From contig CANNFY010000001.1 of assembly GCA_947504045.1 (NCBI GenBank), forward strand, positions 868,001-932,000: a stretch of 64,000 bases of DNA, written 5' to 3'. Below are positions 13,901-19,645 of this stretch, in pieces (the stretch's first letter is position 1; each line of letters begins with the position of its first letter). The notes below the pieces were generated by a model. That model made no database searches. It was given only the letters and a program-made list of their open reading frames with translations, and had not been told where the DNA came from. The DNA comes from an uncultured Maribacter sp. (GTDB lineage: Bacteria; Bacteroidota; Bacteroidia; Flavobacteriales; Flavobacteriaceae). The translations under genes were made by a program, and so were the position numbers.

Positions 13901-16684
13901 GCCACAAGTAGTATTACTAATTCTACAGCAAATCCAACAAATTATGAATTTAGAGAAATAACTAACCCGGCTAGTACTTTCCAAAGTTCTAATATGTTTA
14001 CAGGTTTAGATGTGGGTGTACATAGATTTGAGGCAAAAAATATAACTACAGGTTGTATAATGCAAACAGAATACATTGTAGAAGACCCAAATACATTTAC
14101 ACCAAATGTTACCATACTTAATAATGTAATATGTAATGGAACAACAAGCGGACAAATAACCTTAGAAGTTACCGATGCAGTGTATACTGGTGATTTTGAA
14201 TGGGAAATATTTGATACAAATAATACTCCAACAGATAATTTAGACGATACTAGTATTATTACTGGAACAGGTATGTCTGCAAATACAACTACCGCTCCAA
14301 TAGCTCTTGCAGCAGGAAACTATAGAATACGTATTGCTCAAGAAACTAATCCTGGTTGTTCTGCAGAACGTTTCTTTAGCATAACAGAGCATGAACAAAT
14401 AGTGCCAAATGCAACGGAAGAAGCAAACCCTACTTGTAGTAATGATCAAGGTAGTATTTTAGTAAATCCAACAGGTGGTGAAGGACCATTTACAATAACA
14501 TTAAGTAACGGAGCAGGATATTCTAGTACCCAAACTAATGTTAGTGCTTATCTTTTTGAAGATTTAGCTGGTGGAACTTATGATATAGAAATTACAGATA
14601 CTGTAGGTTGTACACAAAATTTCCCAGCGGAAATAGTTTTACAAACTCCAGAGGTTATAGATGCAAGTGCAACAGCAACAGCATTAACTTGTTATAATGA
14701 AAATACAGCAAGTATTACAGCAAGTGTAGCAACAAGAACATTCCCTGCTACTCCTGTATATCAATACCAATTAAATGTTTATGATACTACAGGTACTACT
14801 ATAACACAAACATCTGTAGCGCAAAGTAACCCTACATTTACAGGTTTAAGTGCAGGTACGTACAGCATTACAGTTACGGATGATTTTGGATGTAGTGATG
14901 AAACAGAAATTGAAATAATAACTAACCCAACAGAAGTTAGTGCACAGTTAATAAGAACCCAAGCATTAACCTGTGAAGATGGTGTAGAATTACAACTTTC
15001 TGCAACTGGTGGTCTTAGTGGTACATATGAGTATAGTACAGACAATATTACTTTTACTGCTATGGTTGGTAACTCTGTTAATCTACCAATACCTCCTACT
15101 GTTTTAGGAGCAGGTACGTATCAATACTATGTAAGAGATGCAGCAAATGGTTGTACTGCAATAGTATCAAACGCTATTACAGAAGACCCTATAGAAGAGT
15201 TAATTCTTATAATTGAACCAGAAACTTCCACTTTTGTAAATTGTTATGGAGATAATACTGCTAGTATTTATGCAAGTGCAACAGGAGGATTAGGAAATTA
15301 TTACTACGAATTGTATAGTAATTATAATGGTACAATGTTAAATTCTGCAGATCTTTTAATGGGACCACAAACAGAAGGCACATTTAATGGATTAACTGCA
15401 GGAATATACTATGTTAATGTTATTAGTGATGATTGTACAGCAGAACCACAACGTGTAGAAATTACAGAACCTGTAGAATTAACTGCTATAGACACAAATA
15501 ACTTTACAAATGTTACTTGTAATGGAGAAAGTGATGGTACTATTACAATAGAACTGCAAGGAGGCGTAGGCCCATACCAATATGCAATATCGCCAAACTT
15601 AGATCAGTTTGATAGTGAAAATACGTTCACCGATTTAGAACCTGGTTTATATACTGTTATTGCACAAGATCAAAATGGTTGTTTTGTATATTTAGAATAT
15701 ACCATTACAGAACCAGTACTATTAACTACAACAGCAACAACCACACCTGAAATATGTGTTGGAAGCGAAGATGGTAGTATAACATTAACAGTAGATGGAG
15801 GAACAGCACCATATAGAACAGCAATTAACTCTAACTCTGAAGTAGATTTTGTACAAGATCGTTTAGACTTTACAGATTTAGCTGCAGGTAACTATCTAAT
15901 ATTTGTTAGAGATGCTAATGGTTGTGAAACTAATATTGTTGTAGATGTAGAAGCTGGTGTAAACCTTAATGCAACTATAACTCCTGTTTATGAATGTACT
16001 GGAGATGTTCCTACAAATTATGTAAATATAACTTTAGAAGATTCTAATGTTTTAGGCGATGTATTATATGCTATTGATTCTACAGACCCTAATGATATGC
16101 AATTAAACCCTGATTTTAGAAACTCTACTCCAGGATCACATTATATAGCAATAGCGCATGCTAATGGTTGTATACAAACTTTTGATTTTGAAATAGAAGA
16201 TTATGAACCATTAGTATTAAATCTAGAACAACGCAATCTTAATGAAATTACAGCTGTTGCAACCGGAGGTAGAGAAGAATATACCTTTATTATGGGCGAT
16301 AGAGATAATGGTACAGACAATACGTTTAGAATAAACCGTACAGATACTTATACTGTAACTGTTATAGATGAAAATGGATGTGAATCTATTGCAAGTATAT
16401 TTATGGAATTTATAGATATTGAAATACCAAATGTATTTACACCAGATGGTGATGGTCTTAATGATACTTGGTTCCCAAAAAACCAAGAAGCCTTCCCAGA
16501 AATACTAACTATCATATTTGATCGTTATGGTAGAGAAGTTTATAGAATGGGATTAAATGATAACCCATGGGATGGTCTTTATAAACAAACAGAATTACCA
16601 ACAGGAGATTACTGGTATGTTATAAAATTACGCGGTGAAGAAGATGATCGCGAATTTGTTGGCCATTTTACATTATATAGATAA
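1949..16684 (+). CDS. Giant SprB-like surface adhesin, 4,911 aa, T9SS type B cargo
   Basis: The start at 1949 is chosen because it begins a clean signal peptide (MKAITFKK, hydrophobic core, VQA-Q cleavage at about residue 28); an ATG 33 bases upstream would add a charged leader. Order: a globular N-terminal region (to about residue 405); a DUF11-like domain (about 411-558, LIYNLAFHNIGNDDGDNYT); a Cys-rich region; then about 43 SprB-type beta modules (about 795-4815), each running from a Cys-x-Gly/Asp-G-x-I start through a GG..YxYS core to F.GLxAGxYxVxVxDxxGC. The C-terminus (from about 4828, VFTPDGDGLNDTW to GHFTLYR) is a type B gliding-associated sorting domain. SprB-like proteins are exported by T9SS and move along the cell surface during gliding. 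The PorP/SprF gene 20 bp downstream is the expected partner. The modules follow a seven-module higher-order period and are interrupted once by a jelly-roll-like insert. Function as an adhesin is inferred from family. Confidence 0.93.
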   Translation: MKAITFKKPTTLFLILFIFASIFTVQAQLNTTEVPFTARPLDSTGSSYINIKGDYTFLSNSVMNRVFSDGTGNNTPYNGNSSNNGLHVEYIDIDNDDDTFSSSSSTLSLPDCSRIYYAAVYWAGNYNAERLNHGSGFVNPPYTVDNSRATLDEVASIKFKVPGGTYIDLQADINADPVGEEDHIIIEGYNYSSPNNPNTPNHPYVCYKNVTKELQALADPTGEYTVANVRGTKGRTAHGVAGWTLVIVYENPTLPGKYISIFDGYEGITTSSNADRSAEIDISGFQTIPTGNVEARLGVSVLEGESSLSGDRFRIQSNSSSNFAPISNAANPTNNFFNSTISEDGVNVTSRNPNGTNSVGYDSDVFDLANNNNAFIDNGDTSVTLELGTSGDWYAAFLVGFGVVIIEPEIVLEKKVLRFGADPNDPASDITGQGVNLGQDLIYNLAFHNIGNDDGDNYTIRDVFPVNTTFIDVDLTDTPGVTYTYDAVTREIIFTVPNNLVVEGGPTYNIRMHVKVAENCFDFIDACSDQIENLAYSTYQGIQNPNQITDDPSVKNFNDCGFVTPGASNFLLDDLANCNFTRTAQLCGTDIVLDAGDGFDDYIWYIDENEDHIIDSGDTQLNIADHDGDPSTILVNDPGTYIVDKIIPDPCKGFKEIIIVERFGVTQTNPIVDYFNLVNNDADLTNDIQGEIVQCSIDGDDLPKIFLCGANDSQLLQMNISDAQELSWERLDETSCIAAPSDCANKNLTCSWNQVATGSDYVADTAGKFRLTITYQNGCFNRFYFDVFQNNLSFSVSDTDIYCETLGNITVSGVGSGYGYQLVNITNNTIEVPFSANNGPSFTVANSGGYRVDITQLNPSTGEPIENACIFQTDNIEILNRDISVEITETPANCNDLGSLNIQASNVRANYHYEIRLADGTPPPATSSSDYYPEHPGGTLLDDETAQSSNNFTFSDLNPGDYHVITRTEDDCIDVQTITVTRDPDPTLSAVTTQNIGCTAGVITLTPDGGPTDTTYNYAIWSKDGTNLYASIDDIPASAYQASPIFTFGWETTTDNNGNETSTYTPGEEGDYVFVVFDSNNCPAYSSATTILDNGTMSITSIDEVQPACSGESNGSLTINIDGGIGPFLYSIDNGVTTQDTPTFAGLTAGTYVVRVTDTSGCDVSQNYVLSEPFPFSASAGVSRDVSCDPSNGAEVRITNVVGGTPPYTFSFDGGATYGTSQIEYLLPGTYTLIARDVSCEFPMTIEVEGLPQRPIVTLTPTVDYNCDGTGDITVSPDITTYNYTYALDGVLNSPDPTSNTFSDLPIGDYEVTTYYVPQTPPTATVLLVEDFGSGATIPSPNTSGYYYEPQILDGIPSGSDRDETGNNESHINDFEYAVTSSIVNPFDSWINPQDHTDTSDSEGRYLVMNVGTPEVGQIIYSKEINDVIPNQPLRVSLWLINLLRNGTGGLNPNLTIQLRENGTTNVITSITTGAIPKNNGANDWTEFIANLDPGANTSLDFVIISEIIGNNGNDFALDDILVEQIPEVCELSIDTPISIEPGNAFTSIATGSTNVSCNGLTDGTITFEVENFDATTGFDYSTDGWVTFTNSTSSPVTTAAVFGVGTQTVLIRRADDHTCETSVTREITEPTPVVTFAEITEEFTCNNTGATITASASGGTPTYEYQLEDNAGNIIGTYDYATNGNNTIFSGLAAGDYIVKARDLNTCEDAFDSVLTVTAPNNPTFTAEPILCYSGNSDGTIQVDITSIPGNGGFQFSINGNPWVTPTPATNTSYTFNNLANGTYTIDVRDSFGCAAAQQTVTINPQVTVSASAQNITACGTETDVTITANGGDGNYVYALVADGVTPTAGDFNTLNIIAATSTGDYDVYVRDKAGATDYCENTFAITIAQDAALDITETLVHNLCFGDTNGSIALAVTGGEAPYEYSIDDGANYVTTATFNNLAAGIYPIRIKDANDCELAESFEITEPDGLTAEAEVTVEYTCLTDGEITVGSVTPTAGGSGNYQYSINGSSWTTSTTGGHTFTGLTDGTYSIQVRDANATTCIVTLADIVIDPLPTEPTISTTLEYNCDGTANVTILPADTTYTYSLDGSAYVSTNVFNNIAIGTYPISINYGRDCTTNSNVTIENGFAFEAAIDAFTNLNCNTDASGTITISANNFGTGGYEYSLDGAPFVGPFTTPETINSLAAGTYSIEVRDVTNAANASPLTGCSITLTQTLTEPTPVVASASITEEFTCNNTGATITASATGGTPTYVYQLEDNGGTPIVGYEFINNGNNTIFSSLAAGDYIVVARDINNCSDPINTALTVNAPINPTFTAEGTACYTGANDGTIFVDVTSLPGNGGFQFSLNGAPWVTPGTTSHTFTNLANGSYTIDVRDGFGCAATQQTVVLNPQLRATTTLQPDLTCTADATITIDAVGGSETYVYEWSNTNAGPWNTTGFTANVYNTNTAGSYYFRITDTTAPTVCTFITNEVIVTPADTPVITSITPTNLNCNNDDSGALDIVIDTNVGLAPYAINVVNTTTGTVYGTQTSGLAAGTYEVTVTDAKGCAVTETETITEPNVITYTATSVPIQCDNTGSDPSNNTTPGEISISAITGGTAEYTYYLTANNGIPTQTYNTTPGNRDHTFTILSFGIYQIDIVDANGCSAYSTEIIASPPNDLDIDVSTSTANCTDGGTAIVTVDAAVGSGSYEFAVLETYSPPYSSNYVNPDVSGGSTATFSSTANGIRLNPGVTYTFVVFDTTTKCYYFETSALPIDTPSNMTATLDAVNNVTCTGSADGNISFTFENYDSGATAVDYEIYNLQSNISTGETGTSTVNPPTGAITVDNFATLPPGEYYLLLSEVGGAYPGCTVHGGNFTIRESANILDLDVEVTKNDNCNTNAGVITATGQFGTAPYEYQILPTGSTAPTITTWAGSSNNVFNAEGGDYDVYIKDANNCIQTQAINLPTDDSPEISLAIVDECVTEGNFEVLVTLDQAGISPYRLSVNGGAFQNITFNGSNQYTVTGLSSGATQTIEISDINGCGEIENITIYPSYSASVTPTKLLDCTASPNAEITISVTGGSGSFEYEISGPVNQPRIALPSPANSTVWDLANIDGTYTVSIYDVNTPSCPPTTFPVEIAPRLEPIFDVITPTDITCNTANDGTITASVINNGIGDYTFEITSLDGAAISIAPTSTTSTSATFTGLAPTTTAAGYIITARADSATNNCPTNSTSVIINEPNAMVVTLDPVVEFTCTPGNGNNQNSASITVASVAGGSSNYVRYEFFNDLDLVNPVQTGTSTTYTETNTAGGNYTINVYDDNGCLGTATATIAPYDALLTATAAISNDITCNPGNDGEVTITVTSTASDATKYEFSIDGGTTWQNTGNSATPNVFDGLGIGTHNFIVRHVDTGCILNTSQIITDPNTFDIVVDKTSDVICFGTNTGAVNFSITDATYTNGFDYRVFEQVTNTPVTALASHPNLGPTATVNLAAGDYYVIITQDNNPNCENRADFSIAGPDAALTADRTVTEITCNPTDNGIIEVINPTGGWGGYEYLVFNTTTPPASGTNDPTNYTTNPKFENLSAGTYEVWIIDANACTEQLTDVVLNDPSPIIAQLNVTQQNCTNFDGVIEVTGTPSPNPVSGGQGSNYSYQLIKDGSPFGAVQTTTTFSGLGAGAYTVTVTDQWGCTVTTTTAVNLYEDIAPQTNIIKAIDCNSGGSIDVTQTGGEGSSYTYVITHIDGVATTIAPTSTTATSASFTNLTQVGTYTFRITDNVTLCEKTIDRELVDIIYPEASVDAFTNVTCNNDSDGTINVSVTDNGIGPYTFTIIDGDGATVGAPITPTSSTNTTAVFTGLRGTVAGITYTIRAMAFNGCTDDTQTATITQPEAITVPAPTAVSFNCTTGNVTNYPTITITGETGGSTNFVRYEFINTTTGTTVQNGANNSYTETNFAGGNYTINVYDDNGCVGTTTTTIDAFDELQDVNPVATLIVCSGTDVRIDATSSITNSTANPTNYEFREITNPASTFQSSNMFTGLDVGVHRFEAKNITTGCIMQTEYIVEDPNTFTPNVTILNNVICNGTTSGQITLEVTDAVYTGDFEWEIFDTNNTPTDNLDDTSIITGTGMSANTTTAPIALAAGNYRIRIAQETNPGCSAERFFSITEHEQIVPNATEEANPTCSNDQGSILVNPTGGEGPFTITLSNGAGYSSTQTNVSAYLFEDLAGGTYDIEITDTVGCTQNFPAEIVLQTPEVIDASATATALTCYNENTASITASVATRTFPATPVYQYQLNVYDTTGTTITQTSVAQSNPTFTGLSAGTYSITVTDDFGCSDETEIEIITNPTEVSAQLIRTQALTCEDGVELQLSATGGLSGTYEYSTDNITFTAMVGNSVNLPIPPTVLGAGTYQYYVRDAANGCTAIVSNAITEDPIEELILIIEPETSTFVNCYGDNTASIYASATGGLGNYYYELYSNYNGTMLNSADLLMGPQTEGTFNGLTAGIYYVNVISDDCTAEPQRVEITEPVELTAIDTNNFTNVTCNGESDGTITIELQGGVGPYQYAISPNLDQFDSENTFTDLEPGLYTVIAQDQNGCFVYLEYTITEPVLLTTTATTTPEICVGSEDGSITLTVDGGTAPYRTAINSNSEVDFVQDRLDFTDLAAGNYLIFVRDANGCETNIVVDVEAGVNLNATITPVYECTGDVPTNYVNITLEDSNVLGDVLYAIDSTDPNDMQLNPDFRNSTPGSHYIAIAHANGCIQTFDFEIEDYEPLVLNLEQRNLNEITAVATGGREEYTFIMGDRDNGTDNTFRINRTDTYTVTVIDENGCESIASIFMEFIDIEIPNVFTPDGDGLNDTWFPKNQEAFPEILTIIFDRYGREVYRMGLNDNPWDGLYKQTELPTGDYWYVIKLRGEEDDREFVGHFTLYR
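4911..16390 (+). repeat. Seven-module super-repeat array inside the giant adhesin gene
   Basis: Modules of about 80-100 residues recur in a fixed order of seven. The class ending in a stretched D-x(6-8)-C loop begins near 4911, 7372, 9134, 11067, 13007 and 14933, giving spacings of about 2461 (with a 630-bp insert), 1762, 1933, 1940 and 1926 bp. Other classes agree: EEFTCNNTGATITAS at about 6870 and 8645; a class containing FENFDATTGFDY-like text near 6650, 10310, 12260 and 14190; and GGNYTINVYDDNGC near 11830 and 13760. Found by eye from the translation. Confidence 0.75.
5926..6560 (+). other. Jelly-roll-like domain inserted in the adhesin repeat array
   Basis: About 210 residues of the giant protein (about 1327-1538) break the module pattern. 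The segment starts LLVEDFGSGAT, contains SEGRYLVMNVG and ends NDFALDDILVEQ. This layout (start strand, FDSW/YLVMN, final F.LDDI.V) is typical of galactose-binding-like or MAM-like beta-sandwich domains of T9SS proteins. It may bind glycans or protein. The fold is inferred from motifs only. Confidence 0.55.
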
Positions 16685-16704
16685 AAACTTAACCTAAAAC
16701 TACT

Positions 16705-17652
16705 ATGTATACTAAATTAACAACCTTAGTCCTCCTCCTACTAAGTATCTTTGGTGCTAAAGCGCAAGAGTTAACCTTACCACAACTTTCGCAGTATTTA
16801 GCAGATAATCCTTTTGTAATGTCGCCAACCTATGCAGGTATTGGAGATCATGTAAAAATTAGGATAAACGGATTAACACAATGGGTAGGTATTAAAGATG
16901 CGCCAGACACACAGTCTTTAGCAGCAGACATGCGACTAGGAGAAAAATCTGGTGTAGGAATATTACTTTATAACGATAGTAATGGAGAAACCAAGCAAAG
17001 AGGAGCAAGGTTGTCTTTTGCACACCATTTAACTATAGATAGGTACGATGATGAATTTTTATCCTTTGGTTTATCGTATAACTTTAACCAATTTAGGATA
17101 GATATAGAAAACTTTAGTATTATAGATCCAAGTGTAACTGATGATAGAGCAACAACTAACCATAATTTTGATGTTGGAATATTATATAGAAAAGATAAAT
17201 TTTATATAAGTGCAAATGCATCGAACATAATTGATAAAGATTTAACTAAATTTAATCCAATTTATGAACCTAATAGATTAAGAAACTATTACGCTTATAC
17301 AGGATATAGATATAAAAAAAATAAAAACAGCGATTTAGAAATAGAACCTTCTATTTTCTTTCAATTATTTGAAAGTGATGGTAGATCTGTAACCGATTTA
17401 AATGTAAAATTTAGATGGTATGATTTTGAAGATTATTACTATGCAGGTGTAACGTATCGTTTTTTAAATGACCAAATTGGTGATCCATTATATATTGCTC
17501 CAATAGTTGGTTTAAAAAAGAATAACTTTTACTTTGGATATTCTTACCAAATTATTTTAAATGAAATTTTAGGATATAGCTCAGGTACACATGTTGTTAC
17601 TTTAGGTTTAGATTTATTCCAAGGGGTTAGTAATTGTAGATGTACCTATTAA
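16705..17652 (+). CDS. PorP/SprF-family outer-membrane protein, partner of the giant adhesin
   Basis: 315 aa, with a signal peptide (MYTKLTTLVLLLLSIFGAKA-Q). The mature N-terminus QELTLPQLSQYLADNPFVMSP is the hallmark PorP/SprF opening (LPQ...Y..NP...NPA-like). The rest is a run of amphipathic beta strands expected of an outer-membrane barrel (for example GVGILLYND, FLSFGLSYNF, YYAGVTYRF) ending in a strand before a short Cys-containing tail. It starts 20 bp after the giant gene, so the two are almost certainly one transcript. In Flavobacterium johnsoniae SprF is needed to put SprB on the surface, and type B sorting-domain cargo generally needs such a partner. The role here is inferred from family and position. 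Typical family length. Confidence 0.9.
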   Translation: MYTKLTTLVLLLLSIFGAKAQELTLPQLSQYLADNPFVMSPTYAGIGDHVKIRINGLTQWVGIKDAPDTQSLAADMRLGEKSGVGILLYNDSNGETKQRGARLSFAHHLTIDRYDDEFLSFGLSYNFNQFRIDIENFSIIDPSVTDDRATTNHNFDVGILYRKDKFYISANASNIIDKDLTKFNPIYEPNRLRNYYAYTGYRYKKNKNSDLEIEPSIFFQLFESDGRSVTDLNVKFRWYDFEDYYYAGVTYRFLNDQIGDPLYIAPIVGLKKNNFYFGYSYQIILNEILGYSSGTHVVTLGLDLFQGVSNCRCTY

Positions 17653-17669
17653 AAAACAAATGTTTACTT

Positions 17670-17677
17670 TAATTTTG
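17670..17677 (+). promoter_or_regulatory. Promoter -7 box for folB
   Basis: TAATTTTG fits TAnnTTTG exactly, 20 nt before the folB ATG. No good -33 box is visible. Confidence 0.45.
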
Positions 17678-17697
17678 CAATAAAATTAAAGACATTA

Positions 17698-18057
17698 ATG
17701 GGAATAATAGAAGTTACTAATATTAAGGTTTATGCGTACCATGGTTGCTTATCTGAAGAAACTAAAATTGGTAGCGATTATCTTGTAAATGTATCTGTAG
17801 AAGCAGATTTAACTAAGGCTGCAGCATCTGATAACTTAAAAGATACGGTAGATTATGTGCATATAAATCATATTGTAAAAGAAGAAATGGCAATAGCTTC
17901 TAAACTTTTAGAACATGTTGCTGAACGTATAATTAAGCGTATTTTATTGGAAATCAATATAGTTATAGAAGTATCTGTAGCTGTTTCTAAGGTAAATCCT
18001 CCTATTGGTGGTGATGTAGAAAAAGTAACAGTTATATTAAAATCTAAAAGATCCTGA
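17698..18057 (+). CDS. folB: Dihydroneopterin aldolase
   Basis: 119 aa, the normal length. FolB cleaves 7,8-dihydroneopterin to 6-hydroxymethyl-7,8-dihydropterin and glycolaldehyde in folate synthesis, in the cytoplasm. The sequence shows the family opening (IEVTNIKVYAYHGC, residues 4-17), a Glu at 20-21 near the active site, the DTVDY segment with the substrate Tyr, LLEHVAERI, and the late Lys in VSKVNPPIGGDVEKV. It stands alone between the PorP/SprF gene and tRNA-Cys with its own -7 box, so it is probably a single-gene transcript. Confidence 0.93.
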   Translation: MGIIEVTNIKVYAYHGCLSEETKIGSDYLVNVSVEADLTKAAASDNLKDTVDYVHINHIVKEEMAIASKLLEHVAERIIKRILLEINIVIEVSVAVSKVNPPIGGDVEKVTVILKSKRS

Positions 18058-18067
18058 TTATATATTT

Positions 18068-18097
18068 TTGAAAGCTAAAAATAAGGCATTACCTTTG
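18068..18097 (+). promoter_or_regulatory. Promoter for tRNA-Cys
   Basis: TTG at 18068-18070, a 19-nt spacer and TACCTTTG at 18090-18097 match the Bacteroidota consensus. The tRNA begins 11 nt after the -7 box. Confidence 0.7.
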
Positions 18098-18108
18098 CAA
18101 CATAATTT

Positions 18109-18182
18109 GGCATTGTGGCCGAGTGGCTAGGCAGAGCTCTGCAAAAGCTTGTACAGCGGTTCGAATCCGCTCGATGCCTCCA
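18109..18182 (+). tRNA. tRNA-Cys (GCA)
   Basis: A full cloverleaf can be folded: acceptor GGCATTG/CGATGCC with one G-U pair, D stem GCC/GGC, anticodon stem GAGCT/AGCTT with loop CTGCAAA (anticodon GCA at 18141-18143), T stem AGCGG/CCGCT with TTCGAAT loop, discriminator T at 18179 and an encoded CCA at 18180-18182. Confidence 0.95.
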
Positions 18183-18188
18183 AAAAAA

Positions 18189-18212
18189 CCCTCTATAATA
18201 GAGGGTTTTTTT
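18189..18212. terminator. Bidirectional terminator between tRNA-Cys and the LysE gene
   Basis: Perfect stem CCCTCTA/TAGAGGG with a TAA apex, flanked by a 7-A run before and a 7-T run after. It can end the tRNA transcript on + and the convergent LysE-family transcript on -. Confidence 0.85.
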
Positions 18213-18240
18213 ATTTAATATATTGTTTATTAGAATATTA

Positions 18241-18912
18241 CTACTCTCTTATTTGTTCCATTTTTTCAATTCCTTCTTCTAAAGTAAATTTATCTTTTGG
18301 TAAAAAACCTTTTATAATAAGTACTAAACCACAAATAATTAAAATAATTCCTAAAAGCTTTTTAACAAATCTAATTCTATCAAAAGTTAGTTTTCTTTTT
18401 AATTGCTTTGCTAATAAAATTTTAAAAATATCTACAGTAAAATAAGTTATTAAAACTGTTGAAAAGAAAATTACTATCCTATTAGAATCGTTTTCTAAAC
18501 TAGGGCCAACAACAATTATAATACCCAACCAAAAAACTAAAACTCCTATATTAATAAAGTTTAGTAAAAAACCTTTTACAAATAAACTTATGTAATGGCC
18601 AGAAGTTACTTTTATACTTTCTTCTTTTTTAGTTTCTTTTTTTACAATACTTGTTATACCGTATATAACTAATATAACACCTCCAAAAACATATAATCCA
18701 GGTTCGTTGCTTAAATTTTCTAATAATTGAAAACTACTAAAATAAGCTATGGTTATAAAAAGTATATCAGCTATTATTACTCCTAAATTAAAAGCTAGTG
18801 CAGCTCTAAAACCTTTTATTGCACTTGTTTCTAAAAGCACAAAAAAGACAGGGCCAATCATAAAACTTAATAAAAATCCGAGAGGAATAGCAGCCTGTAT
18901 ATCTTCTAACAT
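18241..18912 (-). CDS. LysE/RhtB-family amino-acid exporter
   Basis: 223 aa inner-membrane protein with about six hydrophobic helices. The start MLEDIQAAIPLGFLLSFMIGPVFFVLLE matches the LysE opening, where the first helix ends in a GP(V/A)-F motif, followed by AIKGFRAALAFNLGVIIAD. LysE/RhtB proteins export amino acids or related metabolites using the proton gradient; the substrate cannot be read from sequence. It lies 12 bp downstream of the DUF2807 gene and behind rnr on the same strand, so the three may be co-transcribed. The C-terminal tail (KDKFTLEEGIEKMEQIRE) is a short soluble helix. Confidence 0.88.
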   Translation of the reverse strand: MLEDIQAAIPLGFLLSFMIGPVFFVLLETSAIKGFRAALAFNLGVIIADILFITIAYFSSFQLLENLSNEPGLYVFGGVILVIYGITSIVKKETKKEESIKVTSGHYISLFVKGFLLNFINIGVLVFWLGIIIVVGPSLENDSNRIVIFFSTVLITYFTVDIFKILLAKQLKRKLTFDRIRFVKKLLGIILIICGLVLIIKGFLPKDKFTLEEGIEKMEQIRE

Positions 18913-18924
18913 ATAGTGGTAAAA

Positions 18925-19608
18925 TTACATTTTAGTTATTTTACCACCAAAAACAGTTTTTTCTTCAAATTTTTCTGGTTTACCGTAAACTAATACTTCA
19001 CCACCAGCTTTTACAGACGCTTTTACATAGTCTGATGCAAAAATTTCTGCTCTAGAACCTGCATTTACATTTACTGTAGAAAATTTTGTGTGTAATTCTT
19101 TACCTTCATAAATACCTCCAGTATTAATAGCTACATCTTGTAAATCTGCTGTACCAGATGTTTCTATTACACCACCTGTAACTGTTTTTATTAAAAGCTG
19201 TTCTACTTGAGCAGCAATAACTAATTCTCCTCCTTCTTGAGCTTTTAATTCTAAAACGTCTTGTACTAGTATAGTTTCAGATACAATTCTTGCATCTTCA
19301 TTAACATCAATAACTATTAAAGGTTTAGTATAATATAAATCTATAAATGTTTTATAACCACTAAAAATTTTATTAATTTCCATGCGGATTTTAAGAACAC
19401 CTTCTTTATTAACAAAAACAACTTTATCTATATTATCACCAGATATTACAGCCTTGTTTTCGTTACTTTTTATAAGATTAATAGATAAACCATCAAAACC
19501 TTTTACTTGAGAAAAATTAGATAAACCTACAGTTATTTCTTCATTTTGGGCACACAAAGTTTGTAGACTTATAGTAAGGAAAATAAAAAATAAAATAATT
19601 TTTTTCAT
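18925..19608 (-). CDS. DUF2807 (head GIN) domain secreted protein
   Basis: 227 aa from the ATG at 19608. That start gives a clean signal peptide (MKKIILFFIFLTISLQTLCA-Q); the longer reading from 19680 would run back into the end of rnr and lose it. The mature part is a repetitive beta-helix-like run (ELKAQEGGELVIAAQVEQLLIKTVTGGVIETSGTA and similar) typical of DUF2807, a common periplasmic or surface family of Bacteroidota with unknown function. It sits between rnr and the LysE gene on the same strand. Confidence 0.85.
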   Translation of the reverse strand: MKKIILFFIFLTISLQTLCAQNEEITVGLSNFSQVKGFDGLSINLIKSNENKAVISGDNIDKVVFVNKEGVLKIRMEINKIFSGYKTFIDLYYTKPLIVIDVNEDARIVSETILVQDVLELKAQEGGELVIAAQVEQLLIKTVTGGVIETSGTADLQDVAINTGGIYEGKELHTKFSTVNVNAGSRAEIFASDYVKASVKAGGEVLVYGKPEKFEEKTVFGGKITKM

Positions 19609-19645
19609 ATTCGTTTTTAAATAACTATACCTACTAAAACAAAAG

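Noticed and set aside
4330-16390. CRISPR array or satellite DNA
   Set aside because: The repeats are diverged protein modules in one open frame, without constant short repeats and unique spacers.
18149-18445. 98-codon plus-strand frame
   Set aside because: It overlaps the tRNA-Cys 3' end and the terminator and is antisense to the LysE gene.
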